Shown: positions 44,842 to 55,441, numbered from the stretch's first letter. The stretch: 64,000 nucleotides of DNA from Pachyseris speciosa (GCA_016490735.1 JAEMWC010000031.1:61001-125000); one strand, 5' to 3'. A program made the numbers and translations. The notes: generated by a model from the letters alone, not told the origin.

Positions 44842-45022
44842 TGGCACTTTTGAAACTATGTGGCACTTTTGTTACTTTTCAAGTGGCACTTTTTTAACAT
44901 TCAGTGGCACTTTGTAACCATGTGGCACTTTTGTCACTTTTCTAGTGGCACTTTTGTAGCCATGTGGCACTTTTGTCACTTTTTTGGTGGGACTTCTGTA
45001 ACTTGGTGACACTTTTGTAACG
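44842..45022 (+). repeat. Nine-copy TGGCACTTTTGTnAC short repeat
   Basis: Copies start near 44,842, 44,860, 44,883, 44,904, 44,920, 44,945, 44,964, 44,987 and 45,006, spaced 16-25 bp, several as TGTGGCACTTTTGTCAC. One more forward copy (TGTGGCACTTTCGTAAC) lies at about 54,300, and an inverted copy at 54,661-54,676. Clustered short motifs near an end resemble the subterminal repeats where transposases bind in some DNA transposons. Confidence 0.85.
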
Positions 45023-45025
45023 GTT

Positions 45026-45530
45026 CTTAATAATGTCTATTTCTTCATTGGTCGACAGCAAGCAACACCTTTGTGATACATTATACAAGCCTCGTTTTAT
45101 TCTTAAAGGTCAGTCCTCATCAGTCAAGCTAAGGACGGGATGATTGACCATGACGCATTCAACAATGACAGGAAATACAGACTACTTTATTTCGAGATTT
45201 TCATGGTATTTTCTTTGAAAATTGTTTCCAGGTGCTATGCTCGGCATTATGTTGCCAAGTGTGGGAAAAATTGCCTTTTGTAGAACTATGTAAAGAAAGA
45301 GAGAGCAAAAAAACAATAGGAATGTTTTGAACTGTAAAAGACGTATTAAACTTTAATGTAGATCTATGTTGAGCTGAATAGTGCAGTACTTCCGTAACGC
45401 AAATTTTAACTGCAATATGTTTTGCCGGAAAAATGTTTTTGTAACAGTTAACGGAATCATAACCTGCATATTACTAGAGTAACATATTGTATTATGTGCG
45501 GGGTTCTCTTTCAATTTCCTTAATTAAAGA
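45026..45530. other. No recognisable gene
   Basis: Mixed AT-rich sequence with no coding motif or tandem structure that I can see. Confidence 0.5.
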
Positions 45531-46535
45531 TCAAGATATATATTTGGCACGTGCTATCAGATGGTTGTCCATCGGCGTTTTTCCTGTAGGCTTTAACGTT
45601 TTGCCTTTTTCTGCTTTGTGGACTAGAATTCTGGAATAAAATATTTTTAACGTGAACGAGTTGTGTATCAAAACATCAATAAGAACATGCCTAAACTAGG
45701 AAATACTCTCCCCGAAAGTTTTTCTCGGTTGCTGACAGGGAAATCCTAGTGACCTTTCGAAAGCGCAAACATTTTCGGCTCTATTAAAATAAATTAAAAA
45801 AACAATTTCTCTCATTTACGAAGCACCACTAGTATCGGCAACGAGCGTCTTTCATGCGGCTAACTGGGAAACATTTCCGTCCTTACAGCAACAAAATGAG
45901 AAACCTGACTCTAAACACAGTGACTGTTTCTTGTATTAAGGATTATGATATATTTGGCACGTGCCGGTCAGATGGTTGTCTATCGGCGTTTTTTCTTTAG
46001 GCCTTAACGTTTTCCCCTTTTCTGATTTGTGGAGAATTCTGGAATAAAATACTTTTTAACGTAAACGAGTTGTGTATCATAATATCAATATATGAACATG
46101 GCTAAACCAGGAAATGTGGTTCCCGGAAGTTTTTCCTTTAGGCTTTAACGTTTTCCCCTTTTCTGATTTGTGGAGAATTCTAGAATAAAACTATTTTCAA
46201 CGTGAACGGCTCGGGTTGTGTATCATAATATCAATAAGAACATGGCTAAACCTGGAAATATGGCTCTCCGAAAGTTTTTCGGGCTGGGTTGCTGACAGGG
46301 AAATGACGTTCCGAAAGCAAAAACATTTTCGACTCTATAAATTAAAAAAAAAAAACAAAACATTTTCTCTCATTTACGATGCACGACTAGTATCGGCAAC
46401 GAACGCCTATCACGCAGCTAAACTGGGAAACATTTGCGTTCTTAGACGGTATTCCCTACTTGAAGCCATGGTATTTAAACAGCAACAAAACGAGAAACCT
46501 GGCTCTAAACACAGTGACTGTTTTAAGACTGAGCA
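45531..46535. repeat. ~410-bp imperfect tandem repeat, about 2.4 copies
   Basis: Copy 1 starts at ATATTTGGCACGTGC (about 45,540), copy 2 at about 45,950; copy 3 starts part-way in at TTTAGGCTTTAACGTTTTCC (about 46,137). Shared landmarks are CAGATGGTTGTC, AGAATTCTGGAATAAAA, AACATGGCTAAAC, TTTCTCTCATTTACGA and AACACAGTGACTGTTT. Copies differ by substitutions and indels of a few to 200 bp. The repeats lie just downstream of the recombinase-like pseudogene. Confidence 0.85.
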
Positions 46536-46550
46536 GATGCCTTTTCCGCA

Positions 46551-47535
46551 TTAAAGCTGTTGACGATGAGTTAAATCCTTTTTACGTCTTATATTGAGGT
46601 GTACATGTTCACACGTAAACATTGGGAGGCTATTGTTCCTTGGCGGCATATATTCACTGACTTCAGCAAAGTCTCTTTTCAATGAGCCTACTTTGCGGCT
46701 TTCTGTCCCATTTTCCCTCTCTTCTGCTTTCGTTCGTACTTCAGTCGATGTTGTAAAGTTAGTTTGCATATCCTTTCCCTGGTTGTCGTTCTGCAATCTT
46801 TGTTTAACCACTGGCTTTGAGATAGGGGCCCCATTGATCATATCTTTGAATAAATGAAGCAAAGTTTGGACTTGGATGGGACTAAACACGCCCGGCTTTG
46901 ACTTTGCAGTAGTTTCCGAAGGCGAAACGATGTCAGAGGAAGCAACACTATCTTCAAGATCTTGCGAAGCGCTGGATTCAGTGAACATTCTGCTAACACG
47001 GTCAGCAACTATTTCCTTTTCCGATGGCAGGGCTACTTTCATTGTCACATTCTTCTCTTGAGGTTTGTATCGCAACAGGGCCCTTATTTTGTCGTACAAC
47101 GTCTTAGCATCTTCGTGGCATAGAATTGGAAACAGAGTGATGTCAAGGGGAATTTTTGATTGATTCTTCTTTCTTCTTTCGCCCACCGGTTAACTCAGTG
47201 GTAGAGCACCGGACTAGCGTGCGGGAGGCCGCGGGTTGAAACCCCGGCCGGACCAACACTCAGGGTCTTTAAATAATTGAGGAGAAAGTGCTGCCTTTGT
47301 AATGACAGCTGCAAATGGATAGACTTTCTAGTCTTCTCGGATATGGACGATAAACCGTAGGCCCTGTCTCACAACTCTTCATAATTGATTCTGTGGGACG
47401 TAAAAGAACCCACACACTGTTCGGAAAGAGTAGGGGACGTAGTTCCCGGTGTGGTGGTCTATCTCTCATATGATGGTTAAATGCTCGGAGATATTAGCTG
47501 CATAAGCTACTCTAAAAATCCGAGGGTAAATAAAG

Positions 47536-47568
<33 letters not shown>

Positions 47569-48290
47569 TTGGATCCAACTGTATTTTTTCCCTGACGGAA
47601 ACGATAGATACACTCCGTGTATCGATCTCTGCTCTAAACAGTTGGTTGATGGTATTCGCCTTTTCCTCACTTTTGGAAATTGGTGTAGATAGGCTCTCAG
47701 CTTTTTCCTCCATTTCTTGACCTTTTTGGGATAACGCTTCCACCTTTCCTTATGATCTTTTCTCGCTTTGTTTTTGGGCTCTTTTCTCACCTTCTTCCCG
47801 ATGTGGGAGTTGCTCTTCCACGTTTTGTTTCAGCTGCTATTCAGACCTTTTTTCAACATTTCGATCGCATGATTCCGTGGAGTATCTGTGACGCCTTGAC
47901 GGATGATCGACTCTTGTAAAAAACCCTACCGCATTTTTCCGCGGCGCTCTCCTATTGACCATTAGGTCTGCCAAGTTACCACTGATATCCTTACGGTTCT
48001 GATGGCACTCCGACACAGCACTTTTACGGTACAGTGTGTGACTCATCGCCCCGTCGATACCAGCCTTCTGGAATATTGAACTCAGTGCCTTAGACATTTG
48101 GCTTGACTCCATTGGTTTCCCTAACCACGAGAGGAAAACTTTTGCATTGCTGCCATCTGGACGTTTGAGAGGAAATTGGGAAGATGGTTGTACAAGGGAG
48201 TGGCTGTTCCGTGGGTGTTTACAGTTTTGTGTTGTAAAACACGCACTACATGCCTGTTGCCTTCTCTTCTTGCCCTCTCTTGCTAAGCAA
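46551..48290 (-). pseudogene. Tyrosine-recombinase-like (Crypton-type) gene, broken
   Basis: Minus-strand order: a frame from about 48,290 with CFTTQNCKHPRNSHSLV, VFLSWLGKPMESSQMSKAL, HTLYRKSAVSECHQNRKDIS and NLADLM. This resembles the C-terminal half of a tyrosine recombinase (H-x3-R pattern in HTLYRKS). A frameshift near 47,955 leads to AEKCGRVFYKSRSSVKASQI, where Cys-Gly stands where I expect the Tyr nucleophile. After a stop comes a charged coiled-coil linker (47,790-47,600), then INQLFRAEIDTRSVSIVSV and REKI. A SINE interrupts it, and the frame at 47,186-46,551 continues with HEDAKTLYDKIRALLRYKPQ and a long polar tail. The family assignment rests on motif memory; other recombinase-derived cnidarian genes are possible. 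Frameshift, stop, lost nucleophile and SINE make it inactive. Confidence 0.6.
47184..47565 (+). mobile_element. tRNA-derived SINE with (TATG)n tail
   Basis: The head at 47,184 has box A TTAACTCAGTGGTAGAGC and box B region GGGTTGAAACCCC; the body holds AAAGTGCTGCCTTTGTAATG and TAGGGGACGTAGTTCCCGGT. After CTATCTCT it differs from the 15-kb copy: it continues TCATATGATGGTTAAATGCT and CCGAGGGTAAATAAAG and ends in (TATG)n. It is inserted in the linker of the recombinase-like pseudogene. No clean target duplication: the reading frame on each side encodes a similar KI-x-LD string but with different codons. Confidence 0.85.
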
Positions 48291-51200
48291 GACATTTTGA
48301 CCATTTAAATATAACTGACTCTGATTTTGGAAGTTAAAGGGCTCAATAACAGAAGGATTACACGTTTTTAAGAAATTACGCCATTCAATTGGAAGAGCTT
48401 CAATTACACATGTAAGTTTGAAGGCGTCCAACGGAGAGATGTTCAATTCTCGTAGCTTGTATTTCGTGATAAGCTTATTGTCTTCAGAAATCAGGTCCCC
48501 TATTCTAAGAATACCTATATTTGCTAAACTGTCGTTATATACAGACTTACCATCAATACAAATAGCTTTATTATTCCATAAAATTATTTTAGAAAGATCC
48601 GTGTCTGTGGGGTTTTGTGCGCTACCTTTGTTTGCTACAGAGCACTCTGCGAAGTATTTGAGGAATTCTTCATAAGACGTTGGAAGCTTGATGGGCAAGG
48701 TTTTTACATCAAAGTCACAACATAAGATAAATTTACCGCCAACGGGTTTTAAATAGTACAGAAGTATAGTTTTCCAGTTGCTGGGTTGCTCACTTGAGAG
48801 TCGTTTGCACCAAAGTATTCTCTGAGTTTTAATAATGGAGTCTAGGTGTGGAGCTTTAAGTCCGCCATCTTCGATATCGCTTATAAGCGCTAGACGCTTG
48901 ATTTTGTCTTTTCCCTTCCAAATGAAATCAAAGATAATTTTATTGGCCTCGTTCACAAAATGTTTATCTAAGCAGATCATGCTTGCTCGATATAAGAATA
49001 TTGGAATGATGAGTGTCTTAACAATTTGAATTCTGCCGATAAGAGTGAGGTCTCTCCACCTCCATATCCTTAACTTATCCTTAATAGAATTAATCAATTC
49101 GTCAAAGTTCAACTTTTGTTTGATGCGATAGTCATATGAGAAATAAATCTCTAGAATTTTAACATGTGTCTTTATTTTTATGCTTTTAAAAAGGTTGTGA
49201 TTGAGTGATGAGTGAGTGCAATCTCCAAGTAACATAATTTCTGACTTCTTATGATTTATCTTAAGACCCGAACACTCTCCAAAACTTTATAGAAGCTCGA
49301 AGAACTTCAATAAAGAATAATCGTTTAACACAAAGGCGGTCAAATCATCAGCGAAAAGTTCCAATTTAATTTCTTCTCCATCCACCAAAATACCCTGAAC
49401 ATTTTTGTTGCTACGTATACTAATAGTCAAAATTTCCAAGACAATGATGAACAGATAGGAGGATAGCGGATCTCCCTGCCTTACCCCCCGCTGGGGCAGT
49501 AGAAAAACCGTTGTTCAAAACACAGCTTGATATATTGTTGTAAAATGTGTGAATCCATTGTAAAAGAAAAGCTGACAGAGTTCGAAACATGAAATCTCTA
49601 CTTACAGAGTCAAAGGCTTTCTTGAAATCAATAGAGATCAGTCTTCCTTCTACTTGATATTTTTTCGTGTAATCCAAAATATCCTCGATAGATCTTACAG
49701 CGTCACAAACAGTTCTATCTTTGACATATGCACATTGATTATGATGGATAATGCTGGGCAGAACAGCCTCAAGTCTTTTAGCAATGTGGCTTTTGAGCCA
49801 ATTTTTACATCAAATTAACAAGCGATATTGGTCTCCAGTTAGCTATATCCCTCCTATCTTTATCTTTTTTTCAATGAGTGTGATGATAGCTCGCTTCTGC
49901 GAGTTCGACAATTCTCCATGATCATAAGAGTAATTTAGACTCTCCACCATTAAATTACCTACAATATTCCAAAAAACCTTATAAAATTCTGCCGTTAAGC
50001 CATCGTCTCCTGGCGACTTGTTATTTTCAAATAATTGAAGACTCTTAAGGCATTCTTCAGCCGTTAATTTGCCTTCGCAATCTTTAGCGTCGACTTCAGT
50101 GAGTCTTGGTATTTCTGGATTTTCTAGATAAAAGTTTAGCACATTCTCAGAGGGTGTTAGAGAGTCAGTCTTATAAAGGTCTGAGTAAAACTTTTCAATC
50201 TCTTGCAATATTTTTTTAGGATCAGTACTTAAAATACCGTCCTCATTGAACACCTTGCGCACAGAGCTTTTAGCTTTTTTGTGGGACTCTAAATTTAAGA
50301 AATACTTATTACTCTTTTCTCCCTTTTCATATCAAGTTGCTTTAGATCGAACAATTGCGCCTTGAGCTAAATTTTCATAGATATTGTTATACTCTCATTT
50401 TAAGATTTCTAATCGTTCAAGGTTTTCTAGAGGATATCTAGAGGATTTCTAGAGGGAGGGACATCTCTCACAGTTTTCCTCACAAGTCTTCATAGAGGCG
50501 TCAATGTCAGTAATCTTTTCCCTTCTTTTGCGAGCCCTCTCTTTGCCAAACTTAATCGAGAACTGGCGTATTCTGTATTTAATTAAATCCCATAATATTC
50601 TTTTATCGGTAACTTCCTTAAACTCTTCTAACCAGGTTGGCATGCTTTCATTTAACAGTGTAACAAAATGGGCATCTTCTGCTAAGCTGGCGTTGAATTT
50701 CCAGAACGAAGGACCATGCTTCTGCCTGTCTATGTTATTAAAATGGAGAATAATTGCCGAATGGTCGGAATTGATCGACGAGATAATGTCAGTCTTTTCG
50801 ATATCCTCTTGACAGACATCACTTATTAGCCAACAATCTAGTCTTCTCTGAATTAATGGCTTTTTTTGCCTCCAAGTGAAACGTTTAGTATCAGGATTCC
50901 TTATTCTCCATATATCTACCAAATCATAGTCTAGACATAAATCTTGGATATTTTTAACTGAATCTTTTTTAAAAGGGTTGCCACCAGAGCAGTCGAGGTC
51001 GGAATCAAGCGCGACGTTTAAGTCTCCTCCTATAACTATCTTTTGTTCTTTGTCGACGACGAAATTTTCAATAATCTTATTTAGATTGTCAAAAAAGTGA
51101 CATTGTTCTTGGATCTTATTAGGCGCATAAGTATTTACAAACAGAAAATTTGAGCCTTGCACATCAGCTTCCATTACGACATAGCGACCTTGAACATCCA

Positions 51201-51443
51201 CTTCGACAGATTTTAAGTTAAAATCTAAGTCGCTTCTTATTAGAACCATTACTCCACAGCTATGATTAGTACCGTGTGAAAAAAAAGCTTACCTTGCCAT
51301 TGTGTCCTCCAGATTTCTTCAACTTCCACGGTGGAATATGTTTCTTGAAGAAAAATGATATCATATTTCCGCTCGTTTAACCACATGAAGAGGGCTTTTC
51401 TTTTCTTTGCAAAACGAATCCCTCGAACATTTAGCGACAGCAA
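48280..51443 (-). pseudogene. LINE-1 ORF2 (endonuclease-RT), broken
   Basis: Endonuclease: LSLNVRGIRFAKKRKAL, IIFLQETYST (Glu), then after a frameshift VNTYAPN, IGGDLNVALDSDLDC (Asp, Asn), LDCWLISD and NSDHSAIILHF (Ser-Asp-His). RT: EGKLTAEECLKSLQLFENNK, SPGDDGLTAEFYKVFW, ITLIEKK, LISIDFKKAFDSVSRDFM (first Asp), a scrambled PQG-G block near 49,490, and FADDLTAF near 49,350 (double Asp). The C-terminal frame (49,235-48,246) is 300+ codons: LRIWRWRDLTLIGRIQIVK, FIWKGKDKIKR, GGLKAPHLDSIIK. Catalytic residues survive, but at least four frame breaks do not allow a product. Confidence 0.87.
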
Positions 51444-51754
51444 TTTGAAATCAGCACATTCCTATTCGAATGAGAAAATAGTTTATTATTTTACTAGCCA
51501 TGCAAGATATTATTTGCACTGAAGAAAAAAAGCTGCGCGTAAATAAGAATAGATGAAATGACTTCAATTTGTAAGAAGGTCCCTTGTAGTACAAACATAC
51601 AATGCACTTTAACTTTATCTTTATCCGACGTGCAGCCCATGGGATTTGGAACTTTACCTACTCCTAAATTTGAATACGAAATATAAAGTGAAAAAGAAAA
51701 ACATTCCTATAGCGTCTATAATTTTTAACTCTAAAATAGATTTTAAGCACGGCA

Positions 51755-52596
51755 TTACATTACATTAGATAGAATAAAGTTTCCATCAATATATAGCTTG
51801 TCGGGTTCCTTCTTGTCAAATGACGCAAATTTTCCTTCTTCTCTTGCCTTTTTTAATTTTGGCCATTGCTTCTTGCGTCTTTCCTGAATTTCTCTTGGCA
51901 AATCTGAGAATACTCTCACCTCAATATCATCTTTGACTTCGAGTACTCTCCTGAATATACGTTCCCGGTCGGGAAATCTTAGAAATCGCGCGATAATCGG
52001 TCTGTTTACACCAGTTTTCTTCTTACCAATTCGATGCACGCTCTGAAACTCTATGTCCCTTGCGCCATCGAGTTCTAGCTCCCTCTCTAGAAACTGATAA
52101 ATAACTTTACTGGTGTCTTCTTCAGTGCCGGTCAATTCGGGGATGCCCAGGAACCGCAAATTCTCCCTTCTGTTGTATACTCCTTGATAAAGACAGCGAT
52201 CATTTGACAGCTTGATCTCTTTCTCGTTCTCACCAATATTTTCTCGTAACGCTTGTATTTCAGTGTTTAAGTTATTGAGTCCTTCGTCATGTCATCAGTC
52301 GCTTTATTCAATAGAGTTGTCTTGCTTTGTAACGTAATTATATCTGCTTGGACGCCGTTCAAAGCTGTTTCTAAGCGTTGCACTTTCTCCAATACCCCAT
52401 CTAATTTGCCTTCCACGCTTGTAAGCCTTTCTAGAATTTGAGCAATAATTTCCGTCATGGTCAAAGTGGAGTCTTCAGCGCTTGATTCGATTTCTGTGTT
52501 GCTTGCTTCGCAGATTCTCTTACCGTCGGGAGAAACAGTTTCCGAGCCACTGCTATTTCTAGTTTTTCGTTTCGAATTAATGACAGTTTAGCCATG
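51755..52596 (-). pseudogene. LINE-1 ORF1 (nucleic-acid-binding protein)
   Basis: It starts at MAK (52,596) and after a one-base frameshift reads KRKTRNSSGSETVSPDGKR, then a coiled coil with leucine heptads (MTEIIAQILERLTSVEGKL, LETALNGVQADIITLQSKT), a stop-containing gap, and an RRM-like/C-terminal region (MRFLGIPELTGTEEDTSKV, FQSVHRIGKKKTGVNRPII, RFPDRERIFRRVLEVKDD) ending YIDGNFILSNVM. This layout (coiled coil, RRM, C-terminal domain) is that of L1 ORF1, which coats element RNA. At least one frameshift and one stop break it. Confidence 0.82.
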
Positions 52597-52639
52597 CAAC
52601 AAAGGAGACGCTAAAAAAAGATGAATATATTTCGACATA

Positions 52640-54660
52640 CAAACGAAGCGGAGGGGGCGAAAAACACGTCTTCACTCCTCCATGGTCGGCCCAGACCCCC
52701 AGGACACTTGCTCTCATATGCATTATACGTATGCATTAATTTAAAGAGTTTGCACAAACTCTGACGACTGTTCCGAAAACACTGTAAATATTCATGAGCA
52801 GATCGTTTTTCAATCAGATGTTTTTCAATAAATTATGTTTTCGGTGTATCAATAGTTACACGTGTGATTGAAATCTCGAGGTATTAACTTATTGTTCGTT
52901 TAAAATTCTTGTTCTCATAAAATTCAGATTTTAGAGTTCGTTACTCCCAAAATGATACAATCAAAAGGAAATGAAATTGGTTATGCAGCACTGGTTAGGC
53001 TATATATCATAATTAGATTCATAGCTTTAAAAGTAAACGTTATTGAATAAATTATAGTGCCTCGAACCATTATCGGAGACAAAAAAGTTGCAATTTTGTG
53101 TCCAAGTTTTCGTCGCGAATATGAAATTTCAGGAAATGATAAACAATGAACATTTTGTACTGTATTGTGATATGACAGAGGCGGAATTGTAAAAATAACT
53201 TTCTTAAACAAAATCGAAACGCTTCAAAGTCTACTCTTTACCTTTTTATGTCCTTAGAAGCTTATAACTTTCGAAACGCCTTGAAATTCCAAAACGCCTC
53301 TGTCACATAAGAGGAGAGGTTACGGTCGTTAAGGCAATTAATTTACTGCGCTTCTCAATGAGAAAACTCTGACACAACCTTAATAGCTATTCTGCAGTTC
53401 TCACTTGAGCAGCATAAAACATTACCGTCAAGCGCTATCCGCCGATAGAATGACAATCAAGAATATAATTCCATCATCCACTAAAATCCCTGTTACATTC
53501 AGCTCAATGGATTCTCCATTTTTAGAGATTTGTGGCTTGAAACGGAAACACCTACCTTTAAATTTGGATCATGAATTTATTCATAGAGAAGAGTCCTGCG
53601 CGACCTTAAGGTAACCCACTACTTTACTGTAATTGGAGATGAATTAGTGACAATCAGTTTTGACACGAAGTTGTTTCCTTTCCAATCTTCAAAACTTTAA
53701 AACCTCAATGACGTAATCACTCATGTTGATCAAACTATATGTTTTTTTCTGAAAGGCTGATTACTATTTTTGCATGGAACGGAATAGTTTTCCCACATTA
53801 ACGGCAGAACCTTAAGCATTGACGGAGAGAGCGATTTGACATTCGATTACAAAGACTAAATAATCTTCAGGTTTTTTTATTAACAGAGAAAAACTTGGAA
53901 AAAGTTTCACCCACCCTCCACCCACCCTCCAAGATAGAGTATTACAAAGATAGCGCTTCCTGAAGATTTTTCTTCCCCTGGAGATTAGGTGAATACTAAT
54001 TACTGTCATGCAGTAAAGTTAATATAATTCTTAGCATTGCAAGGAAAAAACGCAGGGTTTAAGCTCCACCATCAGTCGAAGACAGTATGCACTGAACACC
54101 CAAAGCCTATTTGTAGTTAACTTCTCGATGTGTGCATGTTTTTCCTCTAATTTCAATCAGTAGCTTTAGAGCTATTACCTTGAACTAAACAAGGAAAGAA
54201 GATCTATAGATAGAAAGTATCTGGAGTAAAGGGTGTGCCATTCGAAGAAATACAACTTGAATTCTCCTTTAGTTGCAATTTCTAGCGGAGTTTTACAAAT
54301 TGTGGCACTTTCGTAACGCGGCTTCGTGCCAAAACATACTTGCAAAAAAATTGTTTTTTTCTGGCACAAGCTAAAAATCTGTAACTTGGTAAGCATAATG
54401 CCAAACCAAAAGCCAAAAGCTCAACTTTTGGTAATGTCTACAAAACCTTATGTGAAATTGTCGGGGTTGGCGGGGGAATATACCAGCGTTTAATGGTCTC
54501 CCATCTATCCATTCATTTTCGATGTAAAATGCACTCTAAAAGAACGGCAAATAAGGCTGTGAATGTGAAACATTGATGAAACATGCAATGTACTTTGCTA
54601 TAGTCATGGTAAGCGTGTCGTCAAAAACTAACAAAAATTTCGACGACAGAGAGAAAATGT
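52640..54660. other. No recognisable gene
   Basis: About 2 kb of AT-rich sequence between LINE-1 and the right end of the candidate 9.86-kb segment. Small frames (60-76 codons) lack motifs. CACCCACCCTCC is doubled near 53,910-53,930. A GTGGCACTTTCGTAAC motif at about 54,300 matches the cluster at 44.8-45.0 kb. Confidence 0.5.
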
Positions 54661-54685
54661 TACAAAAGTGCCACACTTTTCATCT

Positions 54686-54688
<3 letters not shown>

Positions 54689-54717
<29 letters not shown>
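54689..54717. repeat. (GA)n microsatellite
   Basis: About 14 GA units. On the minus strand it follows the coding end of LINE-2; a shorter (GA)n is found at 44,816-44,831. Confidence 0.95.
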
Positions 54718-54722
<5 letters not shown>

Positions 54723-55169
54723 CTGAAAGCTCGCCCATTTTTCCTTTAAAATATCTTTTTTCCTACCCTGACACCATATATAAAGCTCAGTTTCATACTT
54801 TATTTGAACTTTAAGTTTGAATCCAGTAATGTTTGGATAAATTTGGTTCCTTCTGCAGTCCCAAATATAAAGCTTTGCAATAACGAGAAATAGTTGAGTA
54901 AGGGACAAGAGCGTGTCAAAAAACCGACCAAGACAACTTGTAGAGTAAGGTGAACGTTTTCTTTTATAGATGAATACCAGAACAGTTCAAAGTTAGCCCA
55001 GAAGGTTTGAGAGTGAGGGCAGTTATACAGAAAATGATACAGTGTTTCTGGCTCGGATTTGCAAATCAGAACTATAACCTATATCAGTACTAACTATAAC
55101 CTATATCAGTACTATAACCTATGTTTTGAAGTTTGGTATTGGTAAAAGGATGGAATTTAAAGCTTTGTA
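54718..55169 (-). pseudogene. LINE-2 ORF2 C-terminal part
   Basis: The minus strand reads KALNSILLPIPNF, then CKSEPETLYHFLYNCPHSQT and FWANFELFWYSSIKENVHL (the Cys/His region near the end of L1/Tx1 ORF2), and after a frameshift FLVIAKLYIWDCRRNQIYP with GFKLKVQIKYETELYIW and KEKWASFQNLL. A small triplication of ATAACCTATATCAGTACT lies at 55,070-55,130. The tRNA unit at 55,170 separates it from the RT part. Confidence 0.8.
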
Positions 55170-55441
55170 TTATGGTTCGAATCCCGTACAAGCCTGAATT
55201 TTCTGCTTAAGTAGTGTTCATAACTGCGATGATCATGCACATATTCAATCATTAATCCGCAGTTCAAATATATGATTTTCATATATTTATTTTCATATAT
55301 TCACCACTCACGGGTATATTACGAACCAACAAAACGACCAGCTCCTAGCTGGCTTGTTAGCTCAGTCAGTAGAGCGCTACACCGGTATCACAGAGGTCTT
55401 GGGTTCGACTCCCGTACAAGCCTGAATTTTTTTCAGGCTTG
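55170..55441 (+). repeat. tRNA-Thr-like tandem unit (full tRNA 55,351-55,422)
   Basis: A partial tRNA 3' end (GGTTCGAATCCCGTACAAGC, from 55,174), a ~155-bp spacer (ATAACTGCGATGATCATGC, TTAATCCGCAGTTCAAATA, CGACCAGCTCCTAGCT) and a complete tRNA-like sequence give a 228-bp repeat period. The complete copy folds: GGCTTGT/ACAAGCC acceptor, GCTCAGTCAGTAGAGC D arm, loop CCGGTAT (GGT), T loop TTCGACT. Its anticodon stem is largely mispaired. GCCTGAATTTTTTTCAGGC follows. The unit replaces the middle of the LINE-2 RT. Confidence 0.78.

Larger units (their letters stand above)
48275..52630 (-). mobile_element. LINE-1: L1/Tx1-like LINE, 3'-truncated
   Basis: On the minus strand: a short 5' region, ORF1 (52,596-51,755), ORF2 with apurinic-type endonuclease (51,443 to about 50,500), RT (50,262 to about 49,200) and C-terminal region to 48,280. 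Two ORFs with an RRM/coiled-coil ORF1 are typical of L1/Tx1. ORF2 ends abruptly at YLNGQNVLLSK where the recombinase-like sequence begins, without 3' UTR or tail. Loss of the 3' end is unusual, since LINE insertions normally lose the 5' end, so a later deletion or rearrangement is likely. Confidence 0.85.
44832..54690. mobile_element. Candidate 9.86-kb inserted segment with CTAGATG...TGGCACTTTTG ends
   Basis: The left end reads, next to (GA)n, CTAGATGTATTGGCACTTTT; the right end, read inwards on the minus strand next to (CT)n, reads CTAGATGAAAAGTGTGGCAC then TTTTGTAAC. Both ends sit in GA/CT repeats that would close up to one tract inside LINE-2. Nine copies of a TGGCACTTTTGTAAC-like motif follow the left end. 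The segment holds a tyrosine-recombinase-like pseudogene, a SINE and LINE-1. It could be a large DNA transposon whose ends are decayed, or an unrelated rearrangement at simple repeats. No transposase was identified. Confidence 0.4.

Noticed and set aside
45110..45145. CTGATGAGGAC on the minus strand near 45,120 as a hammerhead core
   Set aside because: No matching stem II and no GAAA after it.
47184..47565. SINE target duplication formed by the two KI-x-LD strings
   Set aside because: The peptides look alike but the codons differ, so they are not a direct DNA duplication.
47481..47790. Coding potential of the (TATG)n region
   Set aside because: YIHTYIHTYI-type peptides are translations of the SINE tail.
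34369..55422. Functional tRNA-Thr genes
   Set aside because: All copies have mismatched anticodon or T stems, or a missing D arm, and sit in repeated units; they are better read as tRNA-derived repeats.
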